64,000 bases of DNA. Source: Asterias amurensis. Its lineage: Eukaryota > Echinodermata > Asteroidea > Forcipulatida > Asteriidae. Location of the stretch: assembly GCF_032118995.1 (NCBI RefSeq), contig NC_092663.1:8370001-8434000 (forward strand), in the 5' to 3' direction. The stretch's first letter is position 1; every line of letters begins with the position of its first letter. Below are positions 21,863 to 33,837 of the stretch, piece by piece. The position numbers and the translations under genes are program-made. The notes beneath the pieces were generated by a model. It searched no databases. It saw nothing but the letters and a program-made list of their open reading frames with translations, and was not told the origin of the DNA.

Positions 21863-24800
21863 ATGTTGTCATTTTGTTCAATTCGGCTACGCACCTTTTA
21901 TTTAGCAATTATTGCCTCTGCTTCTGTCCTGGTTTGGGTAACTTCGCGGCAGCACGCACCAAAGCTGTTGTACCCGTGGGAAGCCCAGAAGGCCGACGAA
22001 GTGGTAATCGAGAGGTGGCGAATTGGTAGCCGCGAAGAGACAGTCTCACATAATGATACTGTTCAGAAGGAACTGATGCGATTGCAGAAGCTTGTGATGA
22101 CGATGAAAGAGTCTATGGGAAACCAAACCAGACCGACAGAGGAGCACAGAGAGGTAGGATTAGTGTCCGAAATGACATTTGTTTCCCTCAAATTCCTTTT
22201 ACATACCGTTTTAAATGTTATGCTCGCGCGCCTGCACATATTTTGAACTATTGGCTCTAGGTATAGGCTGAAGGTCTTTACAGCAAATGTGTGAGCGTTT
22301 AACCTCTGTGACCTGGCACTTGACTTCCTTAACTTGACACTCAACTTCTAGGACTTGAAACTTGATTTATGTTAGGATTCCAGTCTTGACCTTTTGGGTT
22401 TAGGACTTGACCTTTAGAAACTTGAGATTTGACCTCTATGACTTGAGATTTGACCTCTACGACTTAGACTCGACCAATAAGACTTGAGACTTGACCTTTA
22501 TGGCGTGAGGCCAGGGCCCAATTTCATAGAGCTGCTTAACGGTAAGCAAATTTTTTCGCTTAACGTAGCAAAAATAATTGCTTAAAACCATTCGGATTCC
22601 ATGCTAAACGTACACGAGCTTAAGCACGTAAACAATCTGCGCGCGGAGATTTTATATCGTTTGCTTAAGCAAAACAGAAGAAGGCAGTGTATTTTGCACT
22701 GTGTGCATGGCCTAGGGCTGCTTAACGGTAAGCAAATATGTTGGCTTAACGTAGCAACAAAAATTGCTTAAGCGTAAACCTATTTCACCAGCGGTTGCTA
22801 GCTTAAGCACGTAAACAAACTGCGCGCGCAACATTTTAGATCGTTTGCTTAAGCGAAAAAGAAGAAAGTACTGACAAAATGGCGGGCGAAATAAATGCGG
22901 AGTGCACTCGAGTGGCGATAAAAAAAAAGTCATCACCTTCTGTGTCTGATATGTATTATTTGTAATGGTTCAAAGTGCCCCTCGAAAGGTTTACACACTA
23001 ATTTGAAAGTAAACAAGAAGATAATTATACATGAATTGTACAGCATGATTCTGAAGCATTTTAGACACTCGTTTATTCGCTACACCTACCATACAAACGC
23101 ACGTACAATCACCGCTTTGCCGGCACAATAACATCGTTTGCATTTAGTGTTGCACTATGCGCTGTGTGAATAGGGTGCTTAAGCAAAATAGAGGCTTTAA
23201 GGACCCTTTTTGTTTGCTTACCTATAAAAGCAAAAATCAAGGGTATGAAATGAAAATTTACTAGGTGCGCCCGTTAAGCACAAAATCGACCGTTACGGGA
23301 TGCAGCTCTTTGAAACTGGGCCCGGCGCTTAAACAGGGTGCTTAAGCAATGGGACTTTAAGGACCCTTTTTGCTTGCTTGCTTTGCCGTTTTAAGCAAAA
23401 AACCTTGCTTAAGCAAGGCTATGAAATGAAAAACTTGCTAGGTGCACCCGTTAAGCACAAAATCGACCGTTAAGCAGCTCTATGAAATTGGGCCCAGATC
23501 TCAAAACGAGACATTCCCTCCAGGACTGTTGCGTAATGTTCGTTTAACCCATTTACACTTATCGTTAAAGGCAGTGGACACTATTGGTAATTACTCAAAA
23601 TAATTATTAGCGTAAAACCTTTCTTGGTGACGAGTAATGGGGAGAGGTTGATAGTATAAAACATTGTGAGAAATGGCTCCCTCTGAAGTGCCATAGTTTT
23701 CGAGAAAGAAGTAATTCCCCACGAATTTGATTTCGAGACCTCAAGTTTAGAACTTGAGGTCTCGAAATCAACTATCTAAACGCACACAACTTCGTGTGAC
23801 AATAGTATTTTTTCTTTCATTATTATCTCGCAAGTTCGATGACCGATTGAGCAAAAATTTTCACAGGTTTGTTATTTTATGCATTTGTTGGGATACAGCA
23901 ACTGTGAAGGCTAGTCTTTGACAATTACCAATAGTGTCCACTGCCTTTAAAGGCAGTGGACACTATTGTTTATTACTCAAAATAATTGTAAGCATAACAA
24001 CCCATTGAGTAGCGAGCAACGGAGAGCTGTTAGTGGTATTACACATAGTTATAAACGGCTCCCTCTGAAGTAACCTCTGGATTTTGAGAAAGAGGTAATT
24101 GTCACTCAGAATATTGAAAGACTCCAGACCTGAAGCCTTTTTTAGGCATCTGAAAGCACACAGATTTGTGCAACAAGGATGTTTTTTTCAGCCATTTGTC
24201 TCTTGTAACTTTGATGACTAGATGAATCAACATTTTTGCAGGTTTGCTGTTTTATGCATGACCGAAGTGAGAATAGTGGTCTTTGACAATTACCAAAAGT
24301 GTCCCCTGCTTCAACGTAAGGCTGCTTTAAGTTGTCAAGAAAGGGCAATAAAATGCAATCGTGAACGTTAGAATTGAATATGGTGTTTGTACTCGTTTAT
24401 AGAACAAATAAAAACTGTAACGATATCCAACCCCCCCCCTCAAAAAGGGGGGGGGGGGTCGGGTCCATTGACAACATTTGGATACAAACCCTTTAGAAAT
24501 ATGCGATAAATCGTTTCTCAGAATCAAATGTTTTTTTATTCCTTCTTTTTATGTTATTGATTTCCAGTCAGCGGGGAATTTCAGACGATATAGTTGAACT
24601 GGATGCTTACTGTACTAGCATTACCATATTTATAACAAGCATTTAAAGGATAGAAACTTTAAAAAAAATCACTTGCAATGAAATCGATACAAAAATCATT
24701 GTTAATACAAAACAGGATTCAGGTGTCGAGGATACTGTCATGGGAAAACGGCATATGTCAAATTAGTACGTGTAACATCGGAAGACAACAATACTCTGCA

Positions 24801-27800
24801 TGGCATATACGTACAATGATTGCAAATTAACGTTACTTTATGGTGTCGCCTCACTATTGGGCCGTAGTTATGTTTTATACCCCCATCACTACGTTCTGAA
24901 AAGTTTTGTCGTGGATGGTGCAAGTCGTGGTTATTCACACAATCACTCTGTTATCGCGATACACGCCCGCTCCCGCCTCGCCGCGCACGTATCAATTTAA
25001 CCGCACGAGAGCTGCAATACAACGGAAGGTTCCTGCCCATTTGAAGCTGTCACAAAAGAAATGACGTGTGTGTGACACCTAAATGTAGCCCGAGCCCAAA
25101 ATGTAGCCCACAGACGTGCCTTTATTAATAACCCACATACCAGGGTTTAAAAATTGGGCACAGCGTCACATGTAATGTAGAAGTTCCTATGCATGGTAGA
25201 ATGTTAGATAAACATTCAATCGTGCTAATAGTGATTAAACTTTCAATCAAATAAAATACTCCCAATGAATGGTTGCTTTGTTTTAATATTCATCACAAGT
25301 TTTGAATAGTTGGCTGTACACAATGTAACGAACTTGTGACATTTTTTGTGTGCATTTAACCTCGGTTGCCAAAAACTGGGGTTGTGGCGTTCCAGTATTG
25401 TCTCAGCCGCCCGCTCAAGTCCCACTGTATTTGTTTTTTAAAGGGGTAAATATTTCGAAATATCTCGAATGTAAAAGTTTGACGTCTTTTTACGATCATT
25501 TCAACACAAAATAATTATCATAATCATATAAAGAGAACTTATAAACCGCCTTACAACTAGACCATCAACCCTAAAGCGCTTAGCAAGGAACTAAGTACTG
25601 GATTAAACTTATTTTTTAAAGGGTCTATGTACTTTTTGTAGGACCCAAAACACAATGTCCACAGATTTACATTAAACTTACACAGTTTGAAGATAATGAT
25701 AGTAGAAAGCTTCCCTGAAAATATTATTTGCTGAGGTGATGTAGTTTTTGAGAAATGAGTAAAACAATGTCATGAAATAAATTTTCGTCTCAGTGATCAT
25801 GAGAATTAGTAAATTATTTTAGCATGTAAAAACGTATTTTCATGACATTGTTTTATTCATTAGCTTCTCAAAAACTACAGCACCTCAGCGAGTAATATTA
25901 TCTTCAAACGGTGTAAGTTTAATGTAAATGTAAATCTGTGGACATTGCGTTTTGTGTTACAAAAAGTACCCATATCCTTTAAAGATCGCCTAAGCAATAT
26001 TAAGCATTCAACATACTTAGATTCACAACCAAAATGTCAGAGTCTAAACTCCCATAACGATTGACCTGTTGGGTCACTCCACCCAGGGGGTGTCTGTGTG
26101 TGCATGGTGTCCACTTACTTTGCAAGCAGAGGTTGCGTCTGCTGTTGTATGCTACGTGCAATATCAAGCCTAGTTGACACAAATATTATATAGATTTTAA
26201 TGTTGATGAATAGATTCGAAGAAGATACAAGTAGGTCGGTGTCTTTGTACCACCAAAATTCAAATCTCTTCTCAAAACTTGTGTTATCATGACTCAGGTT
26301 TTCAAAGACTAATTTTGTTGTGTCTGTTTTTCTTTCGATTTGTTTTGTTTTTACTGCGCCTTGAACACCAAGCAGGGTAGATATGTCCGCATGACAAGTG
26401 TTGTTGTTATTGTTGTTATTAAGTTTTCATTTTAAAGACAGAGGACACTATTGGTAATTGTCAAAGACCAGGCTTCTCACTTAGTGTATCTCAACATATG
26501 CATGAAATAACAAACCTGTGAAAATTTGAGCTCAATTGGTCGTCGGAGTTGCGAGATAATAATGAAAGAAAAAACACCTTTGTCACACGAAGTTGTGTGC
26601 GTTTAGATGGTTGATTTCGAGAACTCAAGTTCTGAACTTGATGTCTCTAAATCAAATTCGTGGAAAATTACTTCTTTCTCGAAAACTACGTCACTTCAGA
26701 GAGAGCCGTTTCTCACAATGTTTTATACGATCAACCTCTCCCCATTACTCGTAATACCAAGTGAGGTTTTATGCTGATAATTATTTTGAGTAATTACCAA
26801 TAGTGTCCACTGCCTTTAAGTATTGAACAAACAAAAGCATCTGCCTAAAAGATGAGCGGTAGTTCTAAAACAAGAAAATATACATATATAAGAATAATAA
26901 TAATTATTATTTTTAATTGTACCAACAAAAAGTAAACGATAAGTGGTAGTTCTAAATTAGAAAATGAATTATTAAATCACAGCCCGTATTTTAAAGCCAT
27001 GAACAAACAATAGGGATGGTGGCAATGCCATACACTTCAAACCAACCATTCAGTGCATGAACAGCATTTTACCGGTAGAGGGCGCTATGGTGTTCTTAGA
27101 ACAAAATGATCGTTCCAGCAAACAAAGACTTAACTATAAGACATGTTTGCGGTAACAACAAGATAATATATTTTATCTTGTGCAGACTTACCAGGTAAAT
27201 ATCCATTACAGTTTAAGTCTGCTGCCACCTAGCGTCCAAAATAGTCCCCCTAGCTGCAGAATGACATTCGCCCTGTCCTTATCCGTAAATCACGAGCCTC
27301 GAAGTGTGACGTCAGATATAGTGGCAATGACTCACCTATCCTTTCATGCTTCAAGGCTGCTGAATCGGACGAACAATGTTTCTACAGTTCATGTTTTTAT
27401 TCAGCTCTCATATATAGAACTACCTCAAACCCTGCTTACGTTTTCTTTCTTTTTAAAAAAACATTCTAAATTGATCTATAGCACCAGAAATGTTCAAAGA
27501 CTCTGTCATCTCTAATTAAATACTCCAAGTGGTTCAGAGAGCGTTACCGGCCGGACGTCAAACTCTTCTTGGACGAGGATGACACCCGTCACTATGACAA
27601 TCTGTCGTCTAACACACTTCCGTTCGGGTTCAAAGGTCAAAATAAAACCGGTAAGAAAGTCTATTTTTTCATACAGGCAGGGCACCAGTCTAATTGGTTC
27701 ACTTGCACCGATTTCACAGCCGCCCTCCATAGTCCGCCATTTTGGAATTCAAGTTGCAAAAACTAACCTCATATCTATAGAGTAGGCGAATACCACACGA

Positions 27801-30800
27801 GCAGTTCCTACAACACACATGCATTGTGACTTCCAAAATCGCGCATAAAGCAAACGAGTCATGACGTCATGTGAAGTTGGTATATAGTTTATGATGTGGC
27901 GCATATCTTAACATAACATGGAATTAATTTGCACAATATAAATGAACGCATTTATTTCTTGAAAGTTTACCTCCATTTCTGTCTCTTTCCAGTTCTCAAT
28001 CAGATGTTACTGCACGAGAATTTCACTAACCCATCGATTCACAAAAAGAAGGCAGGGAGCAAGACGGGGTGTGTCCGTTGCGCTGTGGTAGGGTGCGGTG
28101 GCATTTTGAACGGCTCCGGAGCTGGCGATGAAATCGACAGTCACGATTACGTCTTTAGGTGAACAACAATTACATAACTTGGTTAGGCATTTTTTGATCC
28201 AGAAACCGTGTTACATTAAATAATGCGAGAGACACTGCATCCTCTACTGATCTGTGTTTCTTGTAAGCAAACTGATAAGGATCAAGAGCAGGTGGAATAT
28301 TAGCTAAAATATGTTGCCGTACCAGAGACTCTAAACACTTTGCAACAATTGACGTCAAAGCAACTGGTCGGTAATCATTTAAACAAACAGGTGTACGCTT
28401 GGGCACAGGAATGACAAATGAATGTTTAAATACCTTAGGAACATGACAAATCTTCAATGACCAATTAAAAATAATACAGAGAATGTCACACAGTTCATTT
28501 TTGCATGATCGCAAAAGGCGAGAGGAAATCCCATCCCGACCAGGAGCCTTCCTCTCGTTTAGTTTGGACAAGACGCGGCGGGTATCGTCCAACGAAACCT
28601 GAAATGGAGGATGAAGGTCATCGCTATAAGGTTTACAGAAAAAATGTCGCCCGACGGCCTTTTAAACAAATACCTCTGGTTACAAAATATAGAAGTGTTC
28701 CAACTGAATGCAACCATTCAAATTAACTTGATATTAATAATAATGGCAAATTCACAATAAAGGGCGCCACCAATGTTTGCCTCAGAGAAACAGTTATTAT
28801 AGCGCATTACAAACAGTATATTCTTTCACAGAAAGGCATGCATTTGCGAGATATATTTGTACGATGTATGGTATGCCTTTAAGTCGGTTTATATATTTAC
28901 CCAACATTGTTGGGTATAATTTTAGTCAACAGCTGTGAGTTCATAGACCCAACATTGGTCAAAGTATTGGTTGTTTTGCAAAGTAAACAAACCAATCCTG
29001 TACAGTTTTCACGTAGAGACATTATTGTTTCTCACTTGGTGTATCTCAACAAACCTGTGAAAATTTGAGCTCAATTGGTCATCGAAGTTGCGATATAATA
29101 ATAAAAGGAAAAACACCCTGGTCACACAAAGTTGTGTGCTTTCAGATGCTTGATTTTGAGACCTCATATTCTAAACTTGAGGTCTCGAAATCAAATTCGT
29201 GGACACCTTCTTTCTCGAAAACTACGTCACTTCAGAGGGAGCCGTTTCTCACAATGTTTTATACTATCAACCTCTCCCTATTACTCATTACCAAATAAGG
29301 TTTTATGTTAACAATTATTTTGAGTCCACTGCTTTTAAAGTTACACAAGTTATGGAAAAACTTAAAAATAAATGTGTATGATTCAAAATCTATTTTTGGG
29401 AAAGTCTAAAAACGAGCTTAACTTCAAATTCGGGATTTTCCAACATACGTTTTGGACGTAGAGGACTTGTGGCCATTGGTGATGATGCTGAAGTAATAAT
29501 GGAAGGCATTTGATGACATAATGTGGCAGCGCAGACTTAACAAGTAAATCCATTGTTTTAGTAATGTGCGCATGCTCAATTGAAACTAAACAATGGAATT
29601 TTACCTAGTAAGTCTACTGCCACCTTGTATTCCAAAGTTTCAAATTATTAAATGGACTCATGAAAATAATATGTTGTTGCCCTTTTAATCCAAAGAGTGA
29701 ACCGTGCTTTAACGAAAGGGAGATTCGCCAACGACGTCGGAAAACGGACAACATTTTACACCTTTTTCCCCGAGTCTCAAAACATCCAGGATGTCGAAGA
29801 CAAGGTTAGATGTCTTTATCTTGATATGGAATTTACACTTTGTGTTTAAAGGGAAGGTACACGTTTGGTAATGGTCAAAGACCATGCTTCTTACTTGGTG
29901 TGTCCCAACATAAGCATAATATAACAAGCCTGTGAAAATTTGAGCTCAACTGGTCATCGAAGTTGCGAGAAAATTATGAAAGAAAAAAAACCTTGTTGGA
30001 CGATTTGTTTGCTTTCAGATATGAATAAAAGACTTCTGGCTAGAGGGAGCCGTTTCTCACAATGTTTTATACTATCAACAGCTGTCCAATGGTCGTTACC
30101 AAGTCAGTTTTTAATTTAATATTATTTGTTTTGGGTAATTACCAAACGTCTACCTCTCCATTAACTGGCAGGAAAGGTATGCGTTTGTAATTACTCACTC
30201 TCAAAATTAATGACAATAGGAACTATTTTGGTTTAGAAGCCCAAGCCGTGGATTCAAAATGGCAGACGCGCATTATTCGGAGGTGCCTGCCTTCTTCTGC
30301 TTTGCGCAAGTGATTTATTGGCCCTTTTCAACAATCCGGCAATAGCCTTTTCCTATTCTGGACACGGCCGTATTGTTCTGCATTTCGTTTGTTCTTCGTT
30401 AAGGTCCGAGTTAACCGAGACATTGTTTTCTTCCTATACTCACAGAATGTTCTTCTGTTCTTTACGATGTTTAAGAAGTACGACGTAGAGTATGGGTTGA
30501 ACATGATTAAAGACGTTCCACCTCCACCTTACATATCCAGAGGAAAAGAGCAGTAAGTTTGAAATGTTTTTTTATTTAGATTAAGTTTTTTTTTTTGCAT
30601 TTAAAACCAGAACATTTTCTTTTCACCAATTAACAAACTTGGCAATTCCATATCTATACCTCGTCTCATCCTCATGAGTAATGAATCTTGTAAGTGAAGT
30701 GTCATCTGCATACTTGACCATGGAACACTCGTGGCATTACTACATCTAAGATCGCTTGTATACAATGTGAACAGTACTGGGGATAAAACATATCCCTGAG

Positions 30801-33087
30801 GGGCGCCTGTATTGGTATGAACAGTTTCAGACACTGACTGCATCAGTCTAACTCTCTGTGATCTATTTGTCAAGAAATCGTTTATCCATAAAATAAATAA
30901 CGGGTTAACATTCATCCCCCTCAGCTTGCCAAACAGAACATGAGGCTGGATCAAGTTGAAGGCCGAAGAAAAACCCACGAACATTTACTATTATTTATTG
31001 ATTATTTTATTCCAAGCTCAATAAAATTACACACACATAAGAGGTATAAGCAAGATATGGAGGAGGAACATGTAAATTTTCCTATAACCTAAAGGTAAAG
31101 TCAGCCGAAAAAAAATATTTATAAAAGGTACAGACCTGCCATATACAATGTACGGGGGGGGGGGGGGGGTAAACAATAACAAAGATATCATATTAGTAAA
31201 ACAATTAAAAACTTAATGGTACGGGCATAATTCAAGATGGATTGGAATGTGTATAAAACATAAAGGCTGGGTAAAGGCATAGAGTGACTAATTAATTCCA
31301 ATTTTAACTTTGAAGAATTTCCGTGATTATTTTGTTACATTGTTTTAAATGGGACCAACACAAAATGGCTCTGAACTAAAAGAGATTTAATTTTGACGTT
31401 AAAATAAAACCCTGTCATTTGCCAACTAAATGGCGTTGCCTATCCTAATTTACTAACTGATAGCAATCTCACAGTCTTCTATGGTGGTCTGGAGATCTTG
31501 CATTCCACCATTCCAGGGGGCACCATGAATGTGTGCACGTATGGTCAGGTGACATGTTTCAAACAATTACTGCAGGACAGACTAAAATACTCGTTCATGT
31601 ACGAGTCAATCGGAAATTCCCTAATATAAGCGTATTCTCTTAGAAATCAGGGAAATTGAGATTTTCACTAAGTTTATACGCATATATTATTAGCCACTGA
31701 GTTACTAAGTGGCAGTGTGGCACACTAAGGGTTAATGGCATACATTTAGGGGTGGTTTCAGCCTTTATATGCAAAACTAATATGTTTGTTTTGTGTTTGT
31801 TTTTCATCAAAACAGTTTAATCCGCAAGCCCGCATCAGATCCACGGAGGTTAAAAATCGTTCACCCCGATTTTTTCAAATACGTCTTTCACACTTATTTA
31901 GATGACAAATCCGCTCGGCCAACTACAGGTAAAACAGCAGAACCGATGCCTTTTAAAGGCAGTGGACACTATATGGTAATTGCCAAAGACCAGTCTTCTC
32001 ACTTGGTGTATCTCATCATTGCATAAAAAAAAACATGAAAATTTGAACTCAATTGGTCGTCGAAGTTGCGAGATAATAATGAAAGAAAAAAAAAAAACCT
32101 TGTCACACGAAGTCGTGTGCATTTAGATGGTTGATTTCGAGACCTCAAATTCTAAACTGGAGGCCTCGAAATCAAATTCGTGGAAAATTACTTCCTTCTC
32201 GAAAACTACGTCACTTCATAGAGGGAGCCGTTTCTCACAATGTTTTGTACTATCAACCTCTCCCCATTACTCGTTACCAAGTAAGGTTTCGTGCTAATAA
32301 TTCTTTTGAGTAATAACCAATAGTGTCCACTGCCTTTAAAGGAGCTGTAGTGTAACGATCAAAGCTGATTTTACTTTACGTGAACTCTCACACAGCTACA
32401 CTCTACGCGCGTGCTTTCCCCCTGGGCTCCGTATCATCTATAGACTTGATTCAAGTCCCTATCTTGTGCGACTAGCAAATACAATGTAGCTATTGTGGTC
32501 CCGTGGCACAGGTTTGGGGAATGCCGGCCGCGCAAAAATAGCTGACGTTAGGCGATACGGGACTGAAAATAAAAGGACTTTGACTCACGGAATTGGGACT
32601 TGAGTCGAGTCTAGATCTATGAAGAGCGCTCGCGCGCAGAGTATAAGTGGGTGAGAGTTCAAAGGTCTGGGTACAGCCATATGCCTGCTTTCTCACCACG
32701 GCACTGTGCCGTGGTCGAGTTACTCAAAACACTTTTCAAACGAGGCACAGAGTCATTTGTCCTTCAGCATTTTATCAATTAATTGTAATAACTAACGTGG
32801 ATAATCAGGCTGCTGCCACCTAGCGTTACAAATACACTCATTGAACCAAATACATTCTTTAACTTTATACAGGTGCGCTGGTCGTGGGCCTAGCCTTACA
32901 TATATGTGATGAGGTGACAATATATGGGTTTGGCTACGACCCACGCTTCACCATGCACTACTACGACACCAAGTTTGTCACCCATACACAAGCATCGACG
33001 GGGTCTCATGACGTGGACAACGAACGAATGCTCTGGATGAAACTGCATGATGAGGGCGCTATCAGGCTTTTCAAAAGAGACGTTTGA
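21863..33087 (+). CDS. GT29 sialyltransferase, ST6GALNAC1/2-like (gene B)
   Basis: Seven coding exons: 21863-22153, 27482-27650, 27993-28158, 29696-29804, 30446-30552, 31816-31928 and 32873-33087. All introns are GT-AG, phases agree, and the total is 1170 nt, 389 residues plus stop. Exon 1 starts [10 protein letters not shown], has one membrane anchor at about residues 11-27 and a long charged stem: a type II Golgi enzyme. Exon 2 carries LPFGFKGQ. Exon 3 has sialylmotif L ([16 protein letters not shown], then [10 protein letters not shown]). The last exon has motif S ([18 protein letters not shown]), HYYD and HDVDNE (H-x4-E). Sequons include NQT, NFT and NGS. Length matches vertebrate ST6GALNAC2 (~374 aa). 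The introns hold several MITEs and two antisense RT fragments. Exon 1 is the least certain join: its donor (GAG|GTAGGA) fits phase 0, but no homologous exon was compared. The last exon is duplicated at 34530-34744. Confidence 0.87.
22260..22511 (+). repeat. Short degenerate tandem repeat
   Basis: About ten repetitions of a ~20-25-nt unit of the form ACTTGA-(C/G)-A-TTTGACCTCTA-TG, in intron 1 of gene B. Confidence 0.6.
22512..23495. mobile_element. Cluster of family H palindromic repeats
   Basis: Opens GGGCCCAATTTCATAGAGCT (22515-22534) and closes AGCTCTATGAAATTGGGCCC (23476-23495). Inside are further internal copies of GCTGCTTAACGGTAAGCAAA, CTTAAGCACGTAAACAA and GACTTTAAGGACCCTTTTTG, so at least two or three elements are nested or tandem. 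Intron 1 of gene B. Confidence 0.65.
23565..23950 (-). mobile_element. Family A TTAA MITE (full length)
   Basis: TTAAAGGCAGTGGACACTAT to ATAGTGTCCACTGCCTTTAA, 386 bp. It is one of the cleanest copies and a good reference for the family: inverted ends, TTAA at both tips, central palindrome around AGTTTAGAACTTGAGGTCTC. Its right TTAA is the left TTAA of the next element. Confidence 0.9.
23947..24314 (-). mobile_element. Family A2 MITE, back to back with previous copy
   Basis: Starts TTAAAGGCAGTGGACACTAT at the shared TTAA, then diverges to the A2 body (ACCCATTGAGTAGCGAGCAA ... CTCCAGACCTGAAGCC). The right end GTGTCCCCTGCTTCAA is mutated. Confidence 0.8.
24315..25615. other. No exon recognised (intron 1 of gene B)
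   Basis: Contains a C-run/G-run inverted pair at 24432-24460. No reading frame has a domain I recognise; two overlapping 66-codon ORFs on opposite strands near 24740-25000 are likely chance. Confidence 0.35.
25616..25982. mobile_element. Palindromic TTAA MITE, family D
   Basis: TTTTAAAGGGTCTATGTACT on the left and GTACCCATATCCTTTAAA on the right; the arms carry TTTACATTAAACTTACACAG and its complement. Intron 1 of gene B. Confidence 0.8.
26305..26425 (+). mobile_element. LINE 3'-end fragment
   Basis: TAATTTTGTTGTGTCTGTTT ... CTGCGCCTTGAACACC ... GCAGGGTAGATATGT, ending in GTTGTTGTTATT repeats. It matches the 3' UTR of the minus-strand LINE at 60985-62263, so both belong to one family. Confidence 0.7.
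26432..26819 (+). mobile_element. Family A TTAA MITE
   Basis: TTTAAAGACAGAGGACACTA to GTGTCCACTGCCTTTAA; typical body. Intron 1 of gene B, about 660 bp upstream of exon 2. Confidence 0.85.
27170..27240. repeat. Family E repeat fragment
   Basis: CAGACTTACCAGGTAAATAT and AAGTCTGCTGCCACCTAGCG are the two inverted end segments of a short dimeric repeat also seen at 29524, 33450, 43572, 46740 and 50636. Confidence 0.55.
28165..28600 (-). pseudogene. Reverse transcriptase N-terminal fragment
   Basis: A 140-codon minus-strand frame shows [17 protein letters not shown] (RT motif 1), [16 protein letters not shown] (motif 2) and [14 protein letters not shown] (motif 2a). It ends ...QKMPNQVM at about 28170, just before the motif A aspartate would appear. 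It lies antisense in the intron after gene B exon 3 and begins only a few bases past the exon's splice donor at 28159. It is a LINE fragment without a catalytic centre. Confidence 0.8.
29028..29340 (+). mobile_element. Family A MITE, left-truncated
   Basis: Begins TTTCTCACTTGGTGTATCTC and ends TTTTGAGTCCACTGCTTTTAA, with a small deletion at the right tip. Gene B intron. Confidence 0.75.
29524..29632. repeat. Family E dimeric repeat
   Basis: The left half GGCAGCGCAGACTTAACAAG and the right half TTACCTAGTAAGTCTACTGC-CACC are inverted copies around a ~60-nt centre. It lies about 65 nt upstream of gene B exon 4. Confidence 0.6.
29849..30165 (+). mobile_element. Diverged TTAA MITE related to family A
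   Basis: Ends are TTTAAAGGGAAGGTACACGT and ACGTCTACCTCTCCATTAA, so the terminal repeat differs from family A, while the interior (AATTTGAGCTCAACTGGTCA, GGAGCCGTTTCTCACAATG) is shared. Gene B intron. Confidence 0.7.
30601..30984 (-). pseudogene. Reverse transcriptase middle fragment
   Basis: The minus-strand frame starts [18 protein letters not shown] (motif A region, with the usual Asp of DFSSAF changed to Gly), passes [19 protein letters not shown] (motif B), and then loses frame where YADDT should be. It is antisense in the intron after gene B exon 5. It starts almost where the fragment at 28165-28600 stops in RT protein order, but lies on the wrong side of it for one contiguous insertion. 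Confidence 0.8.
31000..31790. other. Intronic sequence without recognised features
   Basis: Contains a G-run at 31155-31170. No coding or repeat family identified. Confidence 0.3.
31953..32340 (+). mobile_element. Family A TTAA MITE
   Basis: TTTAAAGGCAGTGGACACTA to GTGTCCACTGCCTTTAA, starting 24 nt after gene B exon 6. Its right half (from 32181) is inside the duplicated block. Confidence 0.85.
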
Positions 33088-33143
33088 ACTTCGGAAATCG
33101 TTTTCCTTAATATATCCCTTTTAAAATATGTTCCTTTTGTATT
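32181..33143 (+). repeat. Segmental duplication, copy 1 (contains gene B last exon)
   Basis: 963 bp found again at 33838-34800 with constant offset 1657. I compared long stretches of both copies and saw no difference. It contains the right half of a family A MITE, a family G repeat (GATTCAAGTCCC ... GGGACTTGAGTC), and gene B exon 7 with its acceptor and stop codon. Confidence 0.9.
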
Positions 33144-33837
33144 TTAATATTTTCTCTTTCATTCAGACTTGGGAGTTACACGGATACAGTTTGGTGCAAT
33201 GTTTTTAAATAGATTAAGGTGTATACATGATGCAACACTTTACAGGTCTATGTGGTTCAAGCTTACGTCTTTTAAACGTTTGCCCGAGCCCCATCCCCAG
33301 CATTGGATGTCATATCTCGTGAAACGTTCCAGATCCCGGTGTCAAAGACAAATCTATCCCCCATGCTCTTATATAGCGCACAAATCCTTAGGTGCTAGAT
33401 CGAGGCACTTGTGGAGAGGTGGAACATTGAGTAAGAATCGATACAATGGAAGACTTTGGAACGCTAGGTGGCAGCAGACCTACCATTGTTTACGTAGTTC
33501 TGAACATGGGCACATACATGACCGAGAACAATGGAATGGTAAGTCTGCTAAGTCCCAAAAGTCCCCCCTTGGCAACACTTTACAGATCTATGTTGACGCC
33601 GGTTGAGCTGACGTTTTATAAACATTTGCCTCGGCCGAAAAAGGGTGACGATTCAAAAGAGGGCGATATCAATAGAAGTTTGACCACAGTTCGCCATGTG
33701 GGGAACACGGAATCTCCTGCCACACCGGTCGAGGTAACGTCTTTAAAACAGTTTGCCCCATCCTCATACATTTCGTGAAATGTACCAGATACAGGTGTGA
33801 AGGGAGAAGTCCTGCCCACCCGGAGATTCGGCCCCCC
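33144..33837 (+). other. Spacer between the duplicated blocks
   Basis: Contains two related segments, GCAACACTTTACAGGTCTAT (33233) and GCAACACTTTACAGATCTAT (33571), each followed by a TTTTAAACGTTTGCC-like phrase, and a family E repeat at 33455-33550 (CTAGGTGGCAGCAGACCTAC). ORFs here overlap the repeats and look non-coding. Confidence 0.45.

Noticed and set aside
27180-27515. 111-codon ORF overlapping gene B exon 2
   Set aside because: It begins in a family E repeat and is in a different frame from the sialyltransferase exon, whose frame is supported by homology and splice phase.
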